Assembly: GCA_965220185.1 (NCBI GenBank)
Contig: OZ244807.1
Coordinates: forward strand, 868,001 to 932,000
DNA from: Azotimanducus sp965220185
GTDB taxonomy: Bacteria > Pseudomonadota > Gammaproteobacteria > Pseudomonadales > Azotimanducaceae
DNA: 64,000 bases
Direction of reading: 5' to 3'
Both the position numbers and the translations under genes were made by a program. The notes beneath the pieces were generated by a model. The model was not told where the DNA came from. It ran no database searches and was given only the letters and a program-made list of their open reading frames with translations. The stretch's first letter is position 1. Each line of letters begins with the position of its first letter. Shown here piece by piece: positions 18,823-27,741 of this stretch.

Positions 18823-19901
18823 TCATCTGGCAGCTCATCGGCGGCAAACTTGGCGACGATGCCCAGGCGCGCCTGCTGGCAAGTGCGCTTGCGCTTCCTG
18901 TGCAAGAAAAAGCCCTTGCCTTCAAGCCCGCTTACGATCAAGGCAAGCCGTGGTTTCGTGCGAGCTTTTCGCATTTGCAATCCTGGGTGGCCGAAGCGCT
19001 TGTTCCGCCTTGGCCGGATTTGATCATCTCGATTGGTCGTCGCCCGGCGATGGTCGCGCTCGAAATCAAACGCCGCTCTCATGGCAAGAGCAAGATTGTG
19101 CTCCTCGGTCGTCCTCGGCATCGGCGCCACTTCGATCTCGTGATCACGCCCGCGCACTTCCTCGCGCCGGAATCGGAAAATCTATGTCGCGTGCCTTGGC
19201 CATTGATGGTGCCTGATGAAGCTCGTATTGAGGCGGCAGGCCGAGCTTGGGCAGGCAGGCTCGAGCACCTCAAGCGTCCCCTGACCGCAGTGCTTGTCGG
19301 TGGTGCGACTGTGCCTTACGCCTTGGGCGCACGTGCGGGCGATCAGCTTGTTGAGCAGGTGCGTTCGGCAACGAGAGGGGAGGGCACGCTCTACTTTTGC
19401 ACAAGTCGGCGCTCAGGGCAGGCTTTGCGAGACAGGCTTCGAAGCAAGGTATCGCAAAGGCCGGAGTCGGAGCGCCTTTTTGAATGGATGCCCGATGCCA
19501 AGGACAACCCCTATCATGCCCTGCTCGCGCTCGCCGACCGCTTTGTGGTGACAGGTGACAGCCTGTCGATGATGCTTGAGGTTGCGCAGCGCTCGAAACC
19601 ACTCGCGCTCTACATCCCGCCGCTTGGGTTTCGTCCGCGCTCGCTGCTCGCACGCCTTTCGCGTTCAGCTCTCTATCAATGGGAGAATGATACGCAGCGC
19701 TTTGAGCCGAGGGCCGTCACCAAAGCGCTCTTTGCTGCTGGCATCATCAACTATGCGCGCGACCTTGGTGCGATACACAGGCAGCTTCTCGCTTCAGGGC
19801 GCGCGGAGTTGCTTAGCGAAGGCTTCGCATCGCGGCTGGGCGAGTTGAATCTTGAACTCGACAAGGCCGCCGAGCGGGTCAGTGAACTGCTTGATGTCTG
19901 A
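18819..19901 (+). CDS. ELM1-family protein (mitochondrial fission ELM1-like, possible glycosyltransferase)
   Basis: About 360 residues. IWQLIGGKLGDDAQ at the N-terminus, LIISIGRRPAMVALEIKR, DLVITPAHF, VLVGGATVPY, FCTSRRSGQALRD, DNPYHALLALADRFVVTGDSLSMM and PLALYIPP match the bacterial ELM1/DUF1022 family, whose fold resembles GT-B glycosyltransferases. No ATG, GTG or TTG lies near the expected N-terminus. ATA at 18819, forming an ATAG overlap with the previous stop, is the best-placed initiator; the nearest in-frame GTG lies about 110 bases upstream inside the previous gene. ELM1 genes recur in bacterial sphingolipid loci. Confidence 0.7.
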   Translation: MVIWQLIGGKLGDDAQARLLASALALPVQEKALAFKPAYDQGKPWFRASFSHLQSWVAEALVPPWPDLIISIGRRPAMVALEIKRRSHGKSKIVLLGRPRHRRHFDLVITPAHFLAPESENLCRVPWPLMVPDEARIEAAGRAWAGRLEHLKRPLTAVLVGGATVPYALGARAGDQLVEQVRSATRGEGTLYFCTSRRSGQALRDRLRSKVSQRPESERLFEWMPDAKDNPYHALLALADRFVVTGDSLSMMLEVAQRSKPLALYIPPLGFRPRSLLARLSRSALYQWENDTQRFEPRAVTKALFAAGIINYARDLGAIHRQLLASGRAELLSEGFASRLGELNLELDKAAERVSELLDV

Positions 19902-20082
19902 GTCGCATCTGAGTCACATTGGAGAGTACGGGATGTGTCATACTCACGCTTCATACTCGCCTGACAAAGGGATGTGCTACAGGCCGTAAAGATGCAGTGC
20001 GTCGTGACTGAAACACTGTTTTAGGTCACGCCAATACGAGCTGGGAAAAATCTTTTTGTAACATATAGGGGAGGCGGCACGA

Positions 20083-20289
20083 ATGGAGGATATAGTGGGA
20101 TTTGTTGCGCTTGGAGCGCTTTTCGTCGGGTTGTTCGCTTGGCTTAAGAGTGATATAGCCAAGGTGAGGGACGAAGTGACAGAGGTGCGCGGCGATGTGG
20201 CGGCGTTGCGAGATCGTATTTCCCGTTTGGAAGGCGTGATGGATACCCTGCGCGAATCGCTGTTTCAGAAAGCGCGGACGCCGCAGTAA
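20083..20289 (+). CDS. Small membrane-anchored coiled-coil protein
   Basis: 68 residues, ATG preceded by GGGGAGG at good spacing. One hydrophobic N-terminal helix (IVGFVALGALFVGLFAWL) is followed by a heptad-patterned helix (VRDEVTEVRGDVAALRDRISRLEGVMDTL). Likely an inner-membrane coiled-coil peptide. No known function; it stands alone between the lipid locus and aroQ. Confidence 0.6.
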   Translation: MEDIVGFVALGALFVGLFAWLKSDIAKVRDEVTEVRGDVAALRDRISRLEGVMDTLRESLFQKARTPQ

Positions 20290-20319
20290 GCTCTACAGAA
20301 TTCATAGACATAGTCGAAG

Positions 20320-20754
20320 ATGGCCCAGTTTCTCGTGATTCACGGCCCCAGCCTCAACCTGCTCGGAACGCGCGAGCCCGAGGTCTATGGCTTTGATACG
20401 CTTGAGGATGTCAACTCGCGACTTCAGGCGCTCGCCTCTGCTGCGGGGCACGGGATTGACACTTTCCAGAGCAACGCTGAACACGAACTCATAGAGCGCA
20501 TTCATGCGGCCAAGGAGGATGCCGCGGCCATTCTGATCAACCCAGGTGCCTTCACCCATACGAGCATTGCCCTGCGCGACGCCTTGCTCGCTGTCACTAT
20601 TCCCTTCGTCGAAGTACACATCTCGAATGTGCTGGCGCGCGAGCCGTTTCGCCGCCACTCCTACCTCTCTGACGTGGCCGTTGGTGTGATCACCGGACTT
20701 GGTGCTCGCGGCTACGAACTTGGCCTCAATTTTCTGATGGAGAAGTACGGGTAG
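20320..20754 (+). CDS. aroQ: 3-dehydroquinate dehydratase, type II
   Basis: Third step of the shikimate pathway: dehydroquinate to dehydroshikimate, as a cytosolic dodecamer. 144 residues, the usual size. Seen motifs are GPSLNLLGTREPEVYG (catalytic Arg/Tyr loop), QSNAEHELIERIHAA, NPGAFTHTSIALRDAL and VEVHISNVLAREPFRRHSYLS (catalytic His). The usual accB-accC neighbours are absent. Its 3' end overlaps the convergent gene at 20726-21145 by 29 bases. Confidence 0.95.
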   Translation: MAQFLVIHGPSLNLLGTREPEVYGFDTLEDVNSRLQALASAAGHGIDTFQSNAEHELIERIHAAKEDAAAILINPGAFTHTSIALRDALLAVTIPFVEVHISNVLAREPFRRHSYLSDVAVGVITGLGARGYELGLNFLMEKYG

Positions 20755-21145
20755 ATTCGGGCGCCGCGAATTGATTGAGCCATGCGATAAGGTCTAGGCG
20801 GCGCAGGCCGTGTGCCCGCAGATGCTCGGCGAAGGTCAGCATTGGCACCCCGCACGATGCCACCAGGCGCATCGCTTCGTTGACCTTGATGGAGCCGAGC
20901 AGTGCGCGTATGGTCGCATTTGCCAAGTGGTTCTTGTCAGGCTCGGCGCTTAAGGCACTGAACACTTCCCTAGCTGTGGCAGCGCCGCTCATGCCTGCGC
21001 AATAGGCGCCAAGATACGCACAAAGCACCTGCTCGGCATCCATTGTGCTGGCAAGCGGTCCGTGAATCTTCGGATTGGCGAGAAAGGCCTGCCGCGAGCG
21101 CAAGGTCTCTGAAGACGCTCTCTTGTGGCGCAGTCGTGCAGTCAT
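20726..21145 (-). CDS. Unknown protein, third gene of the transglutaminase/AbiEii-like operon
   Basis: 139 residues from ATG at 21145, which overlaps the stop of the nucleotidyltransferase gene (ATGA). The sequence is helical and rich in Ala, Arg and Leu (MTARLRHKRASSETLRS, LANATIRALLGSIKVNEAMRLVA, FAEHLRAHGLRRLDLIAWL). I do not recognise it. Position suggests a partner of the AbiEii-like protein, though classical AbiE antitoxins are encoded upstream, not downstream. Its 3' end overlaps aroQ convergently. Confidence 0.55.
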   Translation of the reverse strand: MTARLRHKRASSETLRSRQAFLANPKIHGPLASTMDAEQVLCAYLGAYCAGMSGAATAREVFSALSAEPDKNHLANATIRALLGSIKVNEAMRLVASCGVPMLTFAEHLRAHGLRRLDLIAWLNQFAAPESTRTSPSEN

Positions 21146-21837
21146 TGGCCTATGAGCAGCTTGTCCAATCTTCTTTGCAGGAAATCGCACACGTCGAGTG
21201 CCAGCTCAGAGTGATTCGGCGGCGAATCCACGCCAATCAGAGGCTTTGTCGTGTCGGCTAGCCATGATTCTGGCACCACTTTGAGCAGTGCGATGATTTC
21301 AGCGAGTTGTTCGGCGCGAATTGGAGCCAGTGCGCGCTCTAGCGCGTGCGAATCGAAGCAGACCGAGGCGAAAACATCATAGAGGTCGCGCACTTCGACA
21401 CTGCCTGTCTGAACCATCCTGTGAATGATCTTCTTGCTGAGGATGGTGGCTGAAGTCTCCGTCTCGATGCCTGTTCCGGGTACCACATGGCCGCTGCTTT
21501 CGCGAAACAAAGGTTCGGACGGCATGACTGTTAATTCGACGCCATCCATTTCGCAGTAGATGGCAGTGAATTCCACCCAAGACCTTTGTCTGTTGACACC
21601 TTCAATCGCATAGATGCTTGTTTCGAGCTCGCCGCCGCGCTCGCCGACCACCTTGTTGAACTCTTGCGGAAACACGAAGAAATCGGCGTCGGTCGAAATT
21701 CGATGCTGCCATCTCGCCTGCAGAATCGTGCCACCACCCATTTTGATGGAGCCTTTGGGAAAGTAACCCTCCAGCACAGGTGCGAGCCGTTGTGCTCTTG
21801 CGAGTATGGCTTTGGGGATGCGTGGTTCTTGTGTCAT
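21142..21837 (-). CDS. AbiEii-like nucleotidyltransferase
   Basis: 231 residues. The N-terminal GSIKMGGGTILQARW followed by HRISTDADFFVF is the GG(T)...RxSxDxD nucleotidyltransferase motif of the AbiEii/AbiGii toxin family. VEFTAIYCEMDGVELTVMP supplies the third acidic position, and TSATILSKKIIHRM...VRDLYDVF is the conserved downstream block with Lys and Arg-Asp-Tyr-Asp. AbiEii-type toxins modify tRNA or other targets and mediate phage defence or addiction. It overlaps both operon neighbours by 4 bases. A degraded paralogue lies at 28147-28979. Confidence 0.75.
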   Translation of the reverse strand: MTQEPRIPKAILARAQRLAPVLEGYFPKGSIKMGGGTILQARWQHRISTDADFFVFPQEFNKVVGERGGELETSIYAIEGVNRQRSWVEFTAIYCEMDGVELTVMPSEPLFRESSGHVVPGTGIETETSATILSKKIIHRMVQTGSVEVRDLYDVFASVCFDSHALERALAPIRAEQLAEIIALLKVVPESWLADTTKPLIGVDSPPNHSELALDVCDFLQRRLDKLLIGQ

Positions 21838-23108
21838 AGGAGTGAATTGTATGCGCCTTCCGAATAGTCCACGCTGACAACACGAAGCGTATCGCGCTCA
21901 AGGCTACTCAGGAGCGCAATTTGCTGTGCAGCGTCCTGCGGAAAGCGTATCCGCAGCGCGGATGCTGGCGCTTGATTCCAAGTTGCGTCCACATCGAGCC
22001 ATTGACCATCGACCCGCACTTGATTCCACGCATGTGCGTAGAACCCTGGTGGTCGGCCATCAAAGCGTTCGAGATACGCGAGGCCGAGGATTTTGCGGGT
22101 TTCAATATCGGCATTTTGGGCTGCATGGTGGAAGAGGTCGGTGAATTCAGTGCAGTCGCCGCGGCGGTTCGACATGATTTCATCGATATCTGTGGCGTTG
22201 AACGATTCATCGTAGACAAGACTGTGATGCACGAAGGCGACTAGGTCGCTGATGTGACTTGGGATGTCCTGTGGCAACCGCGCGAGTGTGAGGATATTGC
22301 CATTGAGCGTCTGCAACGGCGCATACACCTTCGAGTCAAATTGCATACTTGTGTCCGGGTCAATTTCGATCTCGATCATTTCAACCAAGTCCGGATGCTC
22401 GATTGTGGCGCCGAGCACCTGTATCGCGGTGCGTTCATCGCGTGGTGCCTTGTGTTGCGCACTGCCAGCAGGCAATAGCTGATGGTAGGGCGTGAGGTGC
22501 GCTCGCTGTATGCGGCCAGTGCGATCAAAGTCAATCCATCCGCCTTCCCGATGCACTGTCACCCCATCCTCTCGCCCCCACTCCACTTCAAATTCGGTGA
22601 CGGTGATGCTCGCTTCCTGTCTGTCAAAGACTGGCGCTTTGAATCGCGCTCTGCTTTGGCCCTCATCGTCCAGAATCTGAATGCCCCGCTGCCATCGCTC
22701 AAGAAACGCCCTGCCTTCAACAGCGACGCGCTGCAAGATGAGATGCCGAGAGAGGCTCCATGTTGGAAGGTCTGTGGCGTTCACAGTGGTTTCATTGCTG
22801 CCGTGCTTCGTGCGCATGGTGCGCAAGGCATAAAAAGGAAAGCCAGAGAACTCAAGACTTGAGTCGTTGGCGAGGTCTAGGCCGCCACTCGCAGTCATGT
22901 TGAAGTTCACACGCGAGAGAAAGCCGCCGTCCGGCAACTGTTTGAACTCAAAAACATAGCTGCCCTCGACTCTTCCGTCTGATACCAGGTCGAGCTGATG
23001 CTCGCCTTCAATCACCTTGATCGTGGCACGCAGATGACGCACATCCTCAAGCCACAGCCAGAGGCCGACCACGAGCAGTACGACCAAACCAATCAGTAGG
23101 GAGCGCAT
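21834..23108 (-). CDS. Membrane-anchored transglutaminase-like cysteine protease family protein
   Basis: 424 residues from ATG at 23108. An N-terminal membrane helix (LLIGLVVLLVVGLWLWL) leads to a beta-rich exported region and a C-terminal transglutaminase-like core with the catalytic triad Cys (NRRGDCTEFTDLF), His (GFYAHAWNQVRV) and Asp (WLDVDATWNQAPA). The domain is probably periplasmic and acts on peptides or peptidoglycan-linked substrates. The stop overlaps the AbiEii-like start (ATGA), so the three genes form an operon. It is divergent from glnS with a 92-bp gap. Confidence 0.8.
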   Translation of the reverse strand: MRSLLIGLVVLLVVGLWLWLEDVRHLRATIKVIEGEHQLDLVSDGRVEGSYVFEFKQLPDGGFLSRVNFNMTASGGLDLANDSSLEFSGFPFYALRTMRTKHGSNETTVNATDLPTWSLSRHLILQRVAVEGRAFLERWQRGIQILDDEGQSRARFKAPVFDRQEASITVTEFEVEWGREDGVTVHREGGWIDFDRTGRIQRAHLTPYHQLLPAGSAQHKAPRDERTAIQVLGATIEHPDLVEMIEIEIDPDTSMQFDSKVYAPLQTLNGNILTLARLPQDIPSHISDLVAFVHHSLVYDESFNATDIDEIMSNRRGDCTEFTDLFHHAAQNADIETRKILGLAYLERFDGRPPGFYAHAWNQVRVDGQWLDVDATWNQAPASALRIRFPQDAAQQIALLSSLERDTLRVVSVDYSEGAYNSLL

Positions 23109-23200
23109 ATGATGGTTTCGTTCGCAAGCTCGTCTGCGAGTGTAAAGCAAATGTGAGCGGGTAGAATGGCGTGCTCTTGCCTTAGCCCGCGGCTTTCGAA

Positions 23201-24817
23201 GTGTCTGACGACTTCATTCGCAAAATCATACGAGAAGACCTGCGAGGTCGCTTGGACGAGGTGGTGACACGCTTTCCGCCCGAACCGAACGGCTATCTGC
23301 ACATCGGCCACTCGAAGGCGATCTGCCTGAATTTCGGCATTGCCGAAGAGTTTGGCGGACGCTGCGTGCTGCGCTACGACGACACCGATCCGGTCGGCGA
23401 GTCCATGGAGTTTGTTGAAGCCATCAGGGAGGATGTCAACTGGCTTGGCTTTGAACCCGATAGCGTGAGCCACGCAGCCGACTACTTCGAGGCCATGTAC
23501 GACTTCGGCGTGGAGCTGATCGAGCATGACAAGGCGTTTGTCTGCTCGCTCGATTTTGAAACCATGCGCAAGATGCGCGGCACGCTGACAACACGCGGCA
23601 GGCCAAGTCCTGATCGCAATCGCAGCCGCGAAGAGAATCTCGAACTGTTTGCGGCGATGCGACGGGGCGAAGTGGAAGAAGGCGCGCTCGTACTTCGCGC
23701 CAAAATCGACATGGCATCGCCAAACCTGAATATGCGCGACCCGGTGCTCTACCGCATTAAGCGCGCGTCTCACCCAAGACGCGGCGAAGACTGGTGCATC
23801 TACCCCACCTACGACTTCGCGCAAGGCTATGCCGACGCCTTGGATGGCGTCACGCATTCCCTATGCACCTTGGAATTCGACGATCACCGGCCCTTGTATG
23901 ACTGGCTGCTTGCGAATGTTTCGCTTGCGCATCGCCCGCGTCAGATTGAGTTTTCGCGCCTCAATATCGAATACTTCCTGCTTTCAAAACGCTTCTTGCA
24001 GCGGCTTGTGAATGAAGGCCATGTGGATGGCTGGGATGATCCGAGAATGCCGACCGTTCGTGGACTGCGTGCGCGCGGCGTGCCAGCAGACGCCATCCGT
24101 GATCTCTGTGAGCGCGTTGGTGTGACTCGCCAAGAACAGCGTATCGAACTCAAGATGTTCAATTTCTGTGTGCGCGGCGCCTTGGAGTCAAGGCTTCGCC
24201 GCGCCATGGCCGTGGTCGATCCGCTCAAGATCGTCATCGTCAATTATGAGGGTGATGGCGAAATGCTACATGCCGACTGGCATCCGCAGCAGCCTGAACT
24301 TGGCGCGCGCGAGATGCCTTTCGGCGCGGAAATCTATATCGAGCGCGATGACTTCAGCGAGAACCCGCCGCCCAAATACAAGCGGCTCGTGCCGGGCGGC
24401 TTGGTGCGGCTTCGCTACGCCTACATTATTCGTTGTGACGAGGTGATCAAGGATGATCAGGGCGAGGTTCAAGAACTGCGCTGCACCTACTTCCCCGAGA
24501 CCAAGAGCGGCTCCGACAATTCAGGTATGAAGGCGCGCGGTGTCGTGCATTGGGTGTCCGCTGACGCAGGCGAGCCGGTTGAGGTCGCGCTGCTTGAGGA
24601 ATTGCTCGCAGCGCCGGATGCGAGTGGTCGAGACTTCGAATCGTCAATGAATCCGCATTCGCGCGAAATTCGCAATGGCTATGCGGAGCCAGCCGTACTT
24701 GCTATGCCGGACACCGCGTTCCAATTCGAGCGCCTCGGGTACTTTACGTGCGCACAGCCTGGCTCGCGCGAGTTCTATCGCACCGTGACGCTGCGAGATT
24801 CCTTCACCGCACGTTAA
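23201..24817 (+). CDS. glnS: Glutaminyl-tRNA synthetase
   Basis: Class I synthetase that charges tRNA-Gln. 538 residues from a GTG start (MSDDFIRKIIREDL). HIGH motif at residues 34-37 (FPPEPNGYLHIGHSK), ATP/amino acid pocket (RYDDTDPVGE), and the KMSKS equivalent LLSKRFLQRL. The C-terminal anticodon-binding beta barrels end with YFTCAQPGSREFYRTVTL. Length close to E. coli (554). Its presence means Gln-tRNA is made directly. Confidence 0.96.
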   Translation: MSDDFIRKIIREDLRGRLDEVVTRFPPEPNGYLHIGHSKAICLNFGIAEEFGGRCVLRYDDTDPVGESMEFVEAIREDVNWLGFEPDSVSHAADYFEAMYDFGVELIEHDKAFVCSLDFETMRKMRGTLTTRGRPSPDRNRSREENLELFAAMRRGEVEEGALVLRAKIDMASPNLNMRDPVLYRIKRASHPRRGEDWCIYPTYDFAQGYADALDGVTHSLCTLEFDDHRPLYDWLLANVSLAHRPRQIEFSRLNIEYFLLSKRFLQRLVNEGHVDGWDDPRMPTVRGLRARGVPADAIRDLCERVGVTRQEQRIELKMFNFCVRGALESRLRRAMAVVDPLKIVIVNYEGDGEMLHADWHPQQPELGAREMPFGAEIYIERDDFSENPPPKYKRLVPGGLVRLRYAYIIRCDEVIKDDQGEVQELRCTYFPETKSGSDNSGMKARGVVHWVSADAGEPVEVALLEELLAAPDASGRDFESSMNPHSREIRNGYAEPAVLAMPDTAFQFERLGYFTCAQPGSREFYRTVTLRDSFTAR

Positions 24818-24883
24818 GAAAGCTTAAGAAAACTATATAGATGATGCCGGATAAGGGTCGCGCACACGACAACCGTCCGTCAC

Positions 24884-24988
24884 AGGCCGCGCAAGTGCCT
24901 CGGCTTCAAAACACCCATCGAGGTCTTGCAAACCGCCTTCGACTCTGGTGAAATCAGCGTCTCACCGAGTGCCGCACTTCAAGGTTGA
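24884..24988 (+). pseudogene. 3' remnant of an IS30-family transposase
   Basis: Thirty-four codons read RPRKCLGFKTPIEVLQTAFD and continue to a TGA. The RPRKxLGxKTPxEV block is the hallmark of the C-terminus of IS30 transposases. Nothing upstream continues the frame, so only the tail survives. Confidence 0.75.
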
Positions 24989-24997
24989 ATGTAGCCC

Positions 24998-25213
24998 ATG
25001 TATATAAGCCCCACACCTGGTGATTTGAAAAAACATTTTGGCATTCGACCCCTGCCGCCACTGCCAGCGAGTGCGCGCTTTGCCGGGCCGGGCGAACTCG
25101 GTGATGTCGAGCGGGAAGAACAAGAAGCACAACAAGCCATTAACAACGGGCTTATGGAAGCGCAGGGCGGGTATCAAAAGCTCTACGGTGAAGTTGCGAA
25201 ACTTGCACGTTAG
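24998..25213 (+). CDS. Short hypothetical frame
   Basis: 71 codons (MYISPTPGDLKKHFGIRPLPP...), proline-rich at the start and acidic/Gln-rich later (DVEREEQEAQQAINNG). No recognised family, no clear ribosome site, and it follows IS30 debris directly. It may be the remains of a longer gene rather than a working one. Confidence 0.25.
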   Translation: MYISPTPGDLKKHFGIRPLPPLPASARFAGPGELGDVEREEQEAQQAINNGLMEAQGGYQKLYGEVAKLAR

Positions 25214-25581
25214 GCAACGAGCATGATTTGTTGCGTATTGCATTAGCCTCATCTTGGCCACATGAGAACCATCCAACACAAGACGCAGTGAAATCAAGGT
25301 TTCAAATGCTCGCTTCGGAAATGCGACACCCGTCAATGAGAAAACAGGTGCAGGACATTCCGTTGTGCCGGTAGCTATGAGCGATGGCGACATTATCCGC
25401 CTTGAAGCCATGCCCCGGTCACAGCCATCAACTTTTGATGCTTCGCACGAGTGCGCGGAAGCAGACGATAGCGGGTTGAACGGTCGCTGTATTCCATGTC
25501 GTTATTTTACTTGATGGCTACGCCATGTGTGGGTACAGGTGGGTGTTCTGGCATCATGTATGTAAGTCCCAAGCTTAAGGC
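25214..25581. other. Intergenic stretch, possible gene remnant
   Basis: A plus-strand frame near 25214-25374 (NEHDLLRIALASSWPHENH, ending in a stop after DIPLCR) has protein-like composition but no start. Nothing else recognisable before the transporter gene. Confidence 0.25.
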
Positions 25582-27114
25582 ATGACAAGCACGGACGCCA
25601 CGCAATCGCACACGCTGATGGGGCATCCAAGGGGGCTCGCAGTGCTGTTCTTCGCCGAAATGTGGGAGCGGTTCAGCTTCTACGGCATGCGCGCCCTGCT
25701 GATCTTCTATCTCACCGAGCACTGGCTGTTTGGTGATTCGGTTTCGACCGGCATCTATGCCGCCTACGGCTCGATGGTCTACCTCATGCCGGTGATCGGC
25801 GGCTATCTGGCAGATCGATTGCTTGGATTCAGGAAAGCTGTCGTGTTCGGTGCAATTCTGCTCGTCTGTGGACACATGGGTATGGCTTTTGAAGGCGAGG
25901 CCGCGCGCGTTGTCGATGGTGAAGTTGTGCGAGACGAAGCGGCGCTGCAAGTCTTCTACTTCTCGCTCGCCTTCATCATCATGGGTGTCGGCTTCCTGAA
26001 GTCGTCCATCTCAAATATCGTTGGTCAACTCTACGACCGAGACGAAGATACTTCGCGCCGCGACGCCGGATTCACCATCTTCTACATGGGCATCAATCTT
26101 GGCGCAGTCTCGGCGAGCCTGCTGTGCGGCTATCTCGGTCAGACCTACGGCTGGGCCTACGGATTCGGACTCGCTGGCATCGGCATGTTCATCGGCCTCG
26201 TGACCTTCATCTGGGGGCGCCCTTGGCTTGAAGGCGCGGGCGAACCTTCCAATCCGAAGTATCTGGCCGAGAAGGTCGCCTTCGGCCTCAACCGTGAATG
26301 GCTGACCTATCTTGGCGGCTTGGGCGGTGTCATCGTTGCATGGTTCCTGATGCAGCGGATCGGCTTGGTCTCGGGTACGCTGTATTTGACCGCAAGCATC
26401 GCAGCCGCTGGCGTCATCTACTACGCACTCAAGAAATGCGATGTGCGCGAGCGCGGACGCCTGCTCGTACTACTGTTCTTGACTGCGGTTTCGGTAGTGT
26501 TCTGGGCGCTCTTCGAGCAAGCGGGCAGCTCGCTCAATCTCTTCACCGAACGCAACATTCTATTGCCAAGCGGCGTGCAGGCATCGCAATTGCAGTCCTT
26601 GAATCCGGCATTCATCATCATGCTCGCGCCGCTGTTCTCAATGCTGTGGGTCGGGCTTGCGCGCCGAGGCTGGGAGCCAAGCCTGCCAGCGAAGTTTGGC
26701 TTTGGCGTATTGCAGGCGGGGCTTGGATTCGGCGCACTCGTCATTGGCTGCTCGCAAGCGGATTCCGCAGGGCAGGTGGCCTTCATGTGGATTGTGCTGG
26801 CGTATCTGCTGCACACGACCGGCGAGCTGTGCCTGTCGCCGATTGGCTTATCGGCGGTGACCAGCCTCTCGCCAGTGCGTATTGTGGGTTCCATGATGGG
26901 CATTTGGTTCCTGTCGTCGGCGTTCGCGCACACAGTGGCGGGGCTGATTGCCCAGACTGCGAGCGTGAGCGAATCGCCTGGCGTGGAAGTTGATGCCGCG
27001 AAGTCGCTTCTCATCTATAGCGAAACGTTCGAGTTCCTGCTGTATGTTGGCGCCGCTGTGGGGATTGCCGTGCTCCTGCTCTCGCCTTGGCTGAAGCGGG
27101 CGATTGAGAAGTAG
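25582..27114 (+). CDS. Proton-dependent oligopeptide transporter (POT/PTR family)
   Basis: 510 residues, about 14 hydrophobic segments, inner membrane. The family signature FFAEMWERFSFYGMRALLIF contains the ExxER motif needed for proton coupling. Further POT blocks are GGYLADRLLGFRKAVVFG, FMLIGIGF-like IIMGVGFLKSSISNIVGQLY and DAGFTIFYMGINLGA. It imports di- and tripeptides with protons. The nitroreductase ATG follows immediately after its stop, so the two are probably co-transcribed. Confidence 0.92.
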   Translation: MTSTDATQSHTLMGHPRGLAVLFFAEMWERFSFYGMRALLIFYLTEHWLFGDSVSTGIYAAYGSMVYLMPVIGGYLADRLLGFRKAVVFGAILLVCGHMGMAFEGEAARVVDGEVVRDEAALQVFYFSLAFIIMGVGFLKSSISNIVGQLYDRDEDTSRRDAGFTIFYMGINLGAVSASLLCGYLGQTYGWAYGFGLAGIGMFIGLVTFIWGRPWLEGAGEPSNPKYLAEKVAFGLNREWLTYLGGLGGVIVAWFLMQRIGLVSGTLYLTASIAAAGVIYYALKKCDVRERGRLLVLLFLTAVSVVFWALFEQAGSSLNLFTERNILLPSGVQASQLQSLNPAFIIMLAPLFSMLWVGLARRGWEPSLPAKFGFGVLQAGLGFGALVIGCSQADSAGQVAFMWIVLAYLLHTTGELCLSPIGLSAVTSLSPVRIVGSMMGIWFLSSAFAHTVAGLIAQTASVSESPGVEVDAAKSLLIYSETFEFLLYVGAAVGIAVLLLSPWLKRAIEK

Positions 27115-27741
27115 ATGCAAGACATAGCATCCATTGGCGAAGACCTGCCGCTCTTGGAGGGGATTCGCACCTGCCGAAACATTCGCAGGCTAAAACCCGA
27201 TCCGGTGCCCGATGCGCTCATCAGAAAAGTCTGCGAAGCAGGCACCTTCGCGCCGAGCGGCGGCAACAGGCAGCCGTGGATCTTTGTGGCGGTGACCGAT
27301 GCCGAGCTGCGCCGCTTTATCGGTGAGCGCTACCGAACGCACTTTCTTCAGTACATTGCGCCCGCTCAGGAAGCCGCCAAGGATCATTCGTACCCTGAGG
27401 TCAAACGCCGCAATATGCGTGCTGCCATTCATTTGGCTGAGAACATGTCGGAAGTGCCCGTGCAGCTCTTCGTCGCTGGCTGGAAACGGAGCGGCAAGCC
27501 GCAATTGCAGGCGCTGTTTCCCGCTATTCAGAACATTCTGCTTGCCTGCCGCGCGGTCGGGCTCGGCGCGAGTCTGACGACACTACACATGCGCTTTGCG
27601 GACGAAGTCGATCCGCGCTTAGGGCTCTCGCCCGACACGCCAAGCTGCGCAATGCTGCCGATTGGCTGGCCGGTCGGCCGCTATGGGCGACCACCGCGGC
27701 GCAGTGTTGATGAGGTGTTGTTTTTCAATAGGGTCGGCTAA
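27115..27741 (+). CDS. Nitroreductase family oxidoreductase
   Basis: 208 residues. IRTCRNIRRLKPDPVPD gives the FMN-phosphate-binding Arg pattern, GTFAPSGGNRQPWIFVAV the flavin loop, and LLACRAVGLGASLTTLH with LPIGWPVGRYGRPPRR the C-terminal flavin site. Such enzymes reduce nitro compounds, quinones or flavins with NAD(P)H. It starts directly after the peptide transporter stop. A degraded copy of its first 55 bases or so lies near 29985-30045. Confidence 0.85.
   Translation: MQDIASIGEDLPLLEGIRTCRNIRRLKPDPVPDALIRKVCEAGTFAPSGGNRQPWIFVAVTDAELRRFIGERYRTHFLQYIAPAQEAAKDHSYPEVKRRNMRAAIHLAENMSEVPVQLFVAGWKRSGKPQLQALFPAIQNILLACRAVGLGASLTTLHMRFADEVDPRLGLSPDTPSCAMLPIGWPVGRYGRPPRRSVDEVLFFNRVG

Noticed and set aside
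24962..25411. 149-codon minus-strand frame
   Set aside because: Antisense to IS30 debris and a short hypothetical frame; composition unconvincing and no ribosome site.
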